Assembly (NCBI GenBank): GCA_003427395.1
Contig: BFEA01000241.1
Location: forward strand, 2,014,971-2,050,996
DNA length: 36,026 bases
Direction of reading: 5' to 3'
Source of the DNA: Chara braunii
Taxonomy: Eukaryota; Streptophyta; Charophyceae; Charales; Characeae
Position numbers and translations under genes: made by a program. Shown here in pieces: positions 30,256 through 36,026 of this stretch. The notes below the pieces were generated by a model. It saw nothing but the letters and a program-made list of their open reading frames with translations, did no database searches and was not told the origin of the DNA. Every line of letters starts with the position of its first letter. The stretch's first letter is position 1.

Positions 30256-30450
30256 GGGCCTCGTGCGAGACCACTTGAACTCAAGGGTTGAAGGAAAATT
30301 CTTCATTCGACCCCACCCTAACCTTGCCGCAGAGTTGTTTCTACTTTCCGGCTCTCTAATGCGAGCCCTCGAAACTTAAGTGCTGGGTGGGCAAATTCGC
30401 ACTTGAGCTCAAGGTACCTCTCTGGGGAGCCTTGAGTTCAAGTGCGAGGG
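30256..30450. mobile_element. Inverted-repeat element with CACTTGAACTCAAGG ends
   Basis: CACTTGAACTCAAGG near 30271 is the inverse of CCTTGAGTTCAAGTG near 30430-30444. Outer GGGCCTCG..CGAGGG also pair. A second hairpin lies inside its right part (30398-30446). Confidence 0.5.
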
Positions 30451-32379
30451 AACAACGGCGCCGACATTGGCGGCGATAATTTTTTTATTTTTTTGGTGGA
30501 CCGTTCCAGGTCTACCGGAAGGTCCAGCCGTCCGGCAGGCCTCTCAATGGCTCGTTGGCAGCGGTACCATCTGCGGTGGAGTGTGGCTTGTGCTTTGGGG
30601 GGGGCGGAGCAAATGGCCATTGGAGGCTGGCAGTGGGCTGGAGCCTGGCGGGGCGTGGGGGTGGAGGGGGGGGTTGGGGGCGGGAGGGTGTCTGGTCTAG
30701 GCAGTTCAAATGTGAACGGTCAGTGGTGGTGCGCGCGTCCCTGCGTTTGCCTGTGCGTGAGATGTCATGCATTACATGCGCAGCCGTATTGTAATGTATG
30801 GCGTTCTGCACCAATGTCGTGCTCTTCGTCGCCTGCCAAGCACGCTTGTCGTCTTCGTAGGTTGCCGCCGTGTCCGTCACGTCCCGTTTGATGGCAGACC
30901 ATCTCGGGGAGATTGTCGTTTTGTGTGTCGTGTTCCTGGTCGTTGTGGTCATCGTCCTCTTGCACCTGTCTGGTTTGCTGCACAGTCGTGCGAGGACTCA
31001 CAAGCGGAGGTTGTCGAACACGACACCGCATAGGAAGCCGAGAGCAATCATGGCAGGTGCGAACGACCATGAGAGTTACACGAACGTCATGGGAGCAGGG
31101 CCGATGTTCGGTGATGGGAACGAAGCCAGAGCCCGGTTCGACCCCAGTCTTTACGCCCATCTGCGACCCCGTCAGCAGCCCCTGCCAGATGACGACACTT
31201 GGGCGCCCCCCTCTGCCACCCTACCATTAGCGTATGGATCCACCCAGTCAATGTCGGAGGGTGCAAAGACAGTGATGCGGGGTGCTGCCAGCAAGGGAGC
31301 GATGAAATCGCTCCTATATTCTGACAACAGACGTGGGATGTGCCCGCCCTTGGATCTTCAATTATCCTCTGGACCTCTAGGGACCAGAGAGCGGTCACGC
31401 GCACTATTCTCGTCGATCAGCCCAACCAATCCACCGGTGAGCCGTCAGTCGGTGTGCAGGGAGGTCGCAGCAGTCGAAGCCATGCGGGCCATGCAGGACC
31501 GGCTACGACTCCGTTCAGAGGCGGCTATGGCCAATACTCGAAGTTCAGTCCAACGGTCAGGGGTCCGTCAGGTGCAGCTGCAGGGGTGCAACAAACCGGG
31601 CGGTCAGCGAGCATGCCATCAACGACGCGCTGTGTGGAGAGAATCATTGCTCGAATATAGACCATGTGCGCGACGAGTGACGGGGAGCGTGAAGCAAAAG
31701 GTGATGACAGTGTTGATGGTGTGGCCGATGGAGAGGACATGGATGACGTGGAAGGCGATACAGAGGAGGAGGAATCCTTGCCACCCCCTACTCGAAACAC
31801 AGGAGGTGGAGCACGAATGGGGGCCGGGAGGGGTAGAGGAAAGGGAAACGTGAGGATGGTTGGTGCGGATGGAGGAGGCAGGACAGGTAGCGGCCGCACC
31901 TATTGGAGTCTGGACGAGTCCCTTGTCCTGGTGCGGTGCAAGAGGGATTCTGACGAGGCGATGGCTGCCGCAGGGACAAATTTTGCTAGAATGAAAAGCA
32001 AGGAGTGCAAGTGGATGGACATAGCCAAACGGATGTTCGCACAAAGGGTGATCCAGGAGTGGGATGCGTGCATGAAGTGTTGGGAGTATGTGATAGGGTG
32101 GTACACTGGTACATGAAAGTTTTCGATAGGGAGAAGGACTCGGGTATGTAGTCTTTTTTTACACTCACTCCTAAATAACGGCCTGACAAAGGATACAAGT
32201 TCCAGATGGACTGGTACTAGTGGTTGTATGATGCGATCGACGACATGCAAAGCAAAAACCAAATGGCCAATCCTCTGAATCTGGTCGACACTGGGACGTC
32301 ACAGGAACATGGGCCTGGGGGGGTTGGAGGCGGGGAAACTTCCGAAAGTGACAACTGCGAAGGCTATGTGTCCGATTTT

Positions 32380-34075
32380 GAATTCAACGCGGGTTCCGCG
32401 TTGAATTCGCGTTAAACTCCCGCTCAAACGCGCGTTGGACGCGAATTAACGGGGTCCGCGATGATTTTTTTCCTGGGCTAAAAATTAAAAAAAAAAAAAA
32501 AAAAAAAAAGGGGTTGTAGGTTTTTTTGAGGACTACAACCCTATATTTTTACTTTTATTTTTTGATGTTTGATTATATTTAAAAAAAAAAATCAAGAACA
32601 TAAACACACAATGAAAAAAACAAAAACTAAAATGAAATGAGTGTTTTTTTTTTGGGTTTCACACAGATTTTTTAAGGGCTAAAACAAAAACAGAAAAACA
32701 AATAAAAAATATAGGGTTATAGATCTTTCAAAGATGTACAACAATTTTTTTTTTTTTTTTTTTTTTTAAGAACTTCATGTATTTAAAAAAAAATCAAAAC
32801 CATAAAAAGCAAAAAAAAAAAAAAAAAAAAGACACACACACACACATAATTGGGCATGTAGCAGATTGCATGAGTCTGGCGTCCGAAGTTCCCGTACGGC
32901 ATGGTTTGTCCGCCTCCACTTCTATTATGGCTGGGAGGTTGGCCCAGCCCTGGTGCTTGTCACTGCTGTGTGGTCCAAGTTGCCCTTAATACTGGTAGGG
33001 TGATGGTCCTCGGTGCTCGTCACACTGAGGTAGGATACTAGGGACAGGGGGTGCCTCCCAGCCGTGTTGGCTGCAGACCTTATTGATATACACAAGGAGG
33101 TTCCAACTGACTATCTCAGTCGATTGGCATCGAGAGTGCCATAGGCGGGGATTGAACCCATAACCTCCTCAATGCCACTTGCGTGCCTAACCAACTGAGC
33201 TGGCCACTGGACGGAGCCCAGATTCTTGGATCGCAAGAGGGAAAAAAAAGAAAAAGAAAAAAAAACCTGAAAAACGAATAGCAAGCTGCTAAGGGATGTG
33301 CCGCCCCACACGCGGCCAAGAAAAATGGCATTTCAAGCTCTAAACTACTAGCAGTGTATCTACCTATGTTCTACCAAATTCATGCTCATTTTCCACATTT
33401 GGTCAGAGTGGAGTCCATAACTCTCGTGGCAAAGGTAAGTATGTTTTTTTTTTTTTTTTTTTCTTAGCAAGCCCTGCCAACGAGGCATGGCAGTCCGTTC
33501 TAGATTTCGTTACTTGGTAACAAACAGCAGAATGCTTGGATACTGTATTTTTGGGAAGATGCGGTAGAAGAGAGAAAAAAAAAACACAGACCCAAATCGC
33601 CCGCCCAAACCCATATCGCTCACCCCCAATTTTCAACGGAAAAAAACTCTATCCCTCAAAAGGGAAACAATGGACACACGCGAACAATCATGCACACACA
33701 CACACACACACACTTACAAACACACACATACACAAACACACGCGCATACATTCTTATTCATGCACAGACACACTCTCACACGCAGGCACACACATACACA
33801 CATACGCGCACACACAACACACCTACACACACATAACTGGGGCGTTGGTGAGTGGCGGGTGGCAGGCCGGTCAGTGTTGGTCTAATTCGGTGGTTTAAGA
33901 GGTGCTTCAGGGGTTGTTTTTTTTTTTTTTTTTTTTTTTTTTGCCATAGGGCCACGTGTTCCGGACCCCGCGCATCAATTCCGTTTTTTCGAAAAGCGCG
34001 GGAGCGGCCCATTTTCGCGTTTAACGCGAATTCAACGGGATGTTTTTGAATTTAACGGGATTCAACGGGAGTTTA
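32380..34075. mobile_element. About 1.7 kb insertion with palindromic ends, inside the Myb/SANT relic
   Basis: The left end is a perfect 13-bp hairpin, GAATTCAACGCGG (32380-32392) with its inverse at 32396-32408, followed by GCGTTAAACTCCCG. The right end has CGCGTTTAACGCG (34016-34028), GAATTCAACGGGA and repeated TTTAACGGGA/TTCAACGGGA up to about 34075. GTTGAATTCGCGTTAAAC occurs at both ends in opposite orientation. A subterminal hairpin GGGTTGTAG..CTACAACCC lies near 32512-32540. The interior has poly-A/T, a SINE (32850-33212), a pyrimidine tract, (CA)n and a T run; no transposase. The interrupted reading frame on both sides shows it is an insertion. Confidence 0.7.
32850..33212 (-). mobile_element. 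tRNA-derived SINE, near full length
   Basis: On the minus strand a tRNA-like head has the A box around 33188-33202 (GCTCAGTTGGTTA) and the B box GGTTCAATCCC at 33148-33158, with CAAGTGGCATTGAGGAGGT between. The body runs to CAGACTCATGCAATCTGCTA near 32870, followed by (TG)n and a T run at 32821-32847. The head matches 3100-3200 and the tail matches 16141-16215, which fixes this as a dispersed SINE family. Confidence 0.75.
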
Positions 34076-34437
34076 ATTCCCCCGTGCCCCGTTTAAAAGA
34101 CACACAGTGCGAAGGCGATGGCGGCGATGGGAGTGCACATGTCGGTGATGGGAGTGCACATGTCGGTGAAACCGTGGGTGTGAAGATGGCGAAGAGGAAG
34201 AGCGTGCGGCAAAATGCTCTCGAAGTTGTGACGGATGTCATGCAGTACCACTCTAAAGTCGTAGCCGATTATGTGGACAGGACAAGCAAATGGTAATGCG
34301 ATGTGCTGCAGTGCCAGCGCGACATTATGGAGAGGGAGGTGAGAGCGCATAAGACACAATGCGATAGTTGGGATTCTGGTCAGCGAATGTTGTGTGATGC
34401 GCTGTTGAAAATAGTGCAAACTCTTTGCAAGGATTGA

Positions 34438-35033
34438 CTGTAACCTTCATTGCGGGGATTTGGGTGAAGGTGCACGACGGGGGGTGGAATGGCTGGCTGG
34501 GCTGAGGGGGTTTGATTTTGGGGGTTGGTGGGGCGGCCCGGTGAGAGGGGTTTTGGGGGGGGNGGNGGGGGGNGGGGTTCTAGGGCGGTGTGGCTGGGTG
34601 ACTTTGATTTTTGGTAGGGTGTTTGAGAGGGGGGGGGGAAGGATGTCACATCTCGTGGGTCCGGGGATTATTGGTGTTTGGCAATGATGAGTGGATGGAT
34701 GTCAGTTATACGAACTACCAGCCGAGCAGTCAGTGCATGTGCGAGAAGTGACACGATGGTGTTCTGATCTTGTACTTCCAACGTGGTGCTGTGGCCAACG
34801 ACCAACTTCCCTCGTGCCACTGTCGGTTGTTGCAGTTGTTCGTGCCGTTGTTTTTTTCAGCTTTATTTCAGCTTTTTTTTTCTTGTCACGACGGGTTTCG
34901 TCCTATGCGTTATAAGCTCGTGACGTGCACGGGTTGTAAACAAAATTCTTTTGAGTTGGGCGGGTAGTGTTGCGTGGCAACCTAGCGTGGTGGCTCGTGA
35001 CTTGCACGGATTGCTGGCGTTAATCCGATAGGT

Positions 35034-35035
<2 letters not shown>
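34438..35035. other. No gene seen; G-rich stretch with three N
   Basis: 34460-34640 is G-rich (runs of G8 and more) with N at 34563, 34566 and 34573. The rest is unique-looking and has no recognisable product. Confidence 0.4.

Positions 35036-35111
<76 letters not shown>
35036..35111. repeat. (GA)n tract
   Basis: About 76 bp of GA. Confidence 0.97.
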
Positions 35112-35112
<1 letters not shown>

Positions 35113-35435
35113 CATGCCGGCGATCGGCAACCATGGATATGCCGGTATCCAACAAGGGCCTCAACCACACACGGACCCCGACTGCAGGTGAGGGTCAAGT
35201 TCCCGGCCCCTGTGTGAATCCACGTACGAATACGGGGCGTTCATACGGCCCCCCAGGCGGTCTTACTTGCAGTACTTACGACCGTACGAGTCGTTTCGGC
35301 GGCCTTCTTGGGGGGTTTATGACATGTGAGGTGGTGGGGGCCCTGGGGGGCAGGTGCATGCCAGGGGCTACCTCCCAAAGTAAAAAAAAAAACGAAAAAA
35401 AAAAGTTTGTCGGGGGTTTTGGTGGTGGTGGGGGG
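35112..35435. other. No gene seen
   Basis: One plus-strand frame of about 100 codons without a recognisable motif. Confidence 0.35.
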
Positions 35436-35437
35436 GG

Positions 35438-35533
35438 CGAGAATTGATTGATTGATTGCTTGATTGATTAATGGTTAATAATTGATTGATTGATGATTGA
35501 TTGATTGATTGATTGAGGAGGAAAACAAAGGCT

Positions 35534-35590
<57 letters not shown>

Positions 35591-35741
35591 GTTGTTTTTG
35601 GGGGGTTCCCCCCCCCCCCCCCCCCCCCCCCCCACCCACACATATGCACAGACACACACACGCGCAGACACACACATGCGCACACATGCACGTCGCACAC
35701 AGACACACATGCGAACACACGCCCACACGCCCCCACACACA

Positions 35742-35792
<51 letters not shown>

Positions 35793-36026
35793 GAGCGCGC
35801 GCATTGAGTGACAGAGAGAGAGAGACAAAGGGAGCGCGCTCTTTCACAGACTTACATAGTTGCGTGCCCATGTGCGTGTTTTTTTCTTCTTCTCCAATCA
35901 ATCAATCAATCAATCAATCAGTCGACAATCAGTCAATCAATCAATCAATCGACAATCAATCAATTAATCAATCAATTAATCGATCAATCAATCAATCAAT
36001 AAAGAAAAGAGAGAGAGAGAGAGAGA
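35438..36026. repeat. Compound simple-repeat block at window end
   Basis: In order: (TGAT)n about 35442-35515, T50 about 35540-35589, C-run 35609-35632, CA-rich 35634-35742, (CT)n 35743-35789, (CAAT)n about 35896-36000 with GTCGACAATC interruptions, (GA)n to the end. Confidence 0.95.

Larger units (their letters stand above)
31050..34437 (+). pseudogene. Myb/SANT-like (trihelix-type) protein relic, split by an insertion
   Basis: The ATG at 31050 starts MAGANDHESYTNVMGAGPMF. A proline-rich region with PPVSRQSVCRE follows, then the frame shifts near 31540. The second frame has an in-frame stop at 31658, an acidic EGDTEEEESLPPPTR stretch, an RGRGKGNVR basic stretch, and the Myb/SANT-like domain WSLDESLVLVRCKRD..KWMDIAKRM..C.KCWEYV at about 31897-32090. 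A frameshift near 32100 and stops at 32149, 32176 and 32218 follow; FFTLTPK and GYKFQMDW remain readable. Coding resumes after the insertion with KRKSVRQNALEVVTDVM (about 34190), a stop at 34294 and the final stop at 34435. From memory this matches a large Chara protein family. Such proteins also occur as the second protein of PIF/Harbinger transposons, or as trihelix transcription factors; I cannot say which. Confidence 0.85.

Overview
This window looks like nuclear DNA from a large, repeat-packed streptophyte genome. There are no bacterial operons and no dense coding. Nearly every kilobase is microsatellite, tandem repeat, tRNA-derived SINE, MITE or broken DNA transposon. The decayed Myb/SANT (trihelix-like) protein at 31.0-34.4 kb resembles, from memory, a very large protein family of the charophyte alga Chara braunii. 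That makes Chara my best guess for the source (about 0.7). No database search was possible.

Layout. 0-6 kb: unrecognised sequence, short tandem duplications, a tRNA-derived SINE, a nested inverted-repeat element (3.9-4.65 kb) and a small MITE. 6-8.2 kb: a (CT)n tract and the only intact-looking cellular gene, a minus-strand, apparently intronless gene for a secreted DUF4360-like protein (7016-7600), with a TATA box about 590 bp upstream. 8.2-13.5 kb: tandem repeats (93 bp and 107 bp units), two MITEs, a 1.05 kb element with inverted ends that encloses a 56-base G run and long microsatellites, and two copies of a second SINE-like family. 13.5-17.05 kb: low-information sequence, a 272-bp satellite and a 154-bp satellite built partly from microsatellites. 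17.4-20.6 kb: a very AT-rich, probably non-autonomous element with GC-rich inverted ends; it contains a strong but altered hammerhead-ribozyme scaffold (19833-19885). 20.6-22.9 kb: a hAT-superfamily transposase relic with frameshifts and stops, interrupted by a 500-bp Harbinger-like MITE flanked by TAA. 23-30.4 kb: microsatellite composites, a Tn5/Nextera junction adapter left in the assembly (25297-25334), a 1.2 kb purine-rich tract and more inverted-repeat elements. 31.0-34.4 kb: the Myb/SANT pseudogene, split by a 1.7 kb insertion that itself carries a SINE. The end is again microsatellite.

The genes do not form a working system. The transposase and Myb/SANT genes are dead, and non-autonomous elements have inserted into them. 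The items most worth checking are the hammerhead-like motif, the DUF4360 gene, the nested MITEs with readable target-site duplications, and the adapter, which means order across 25.3 kb should not be trusted.
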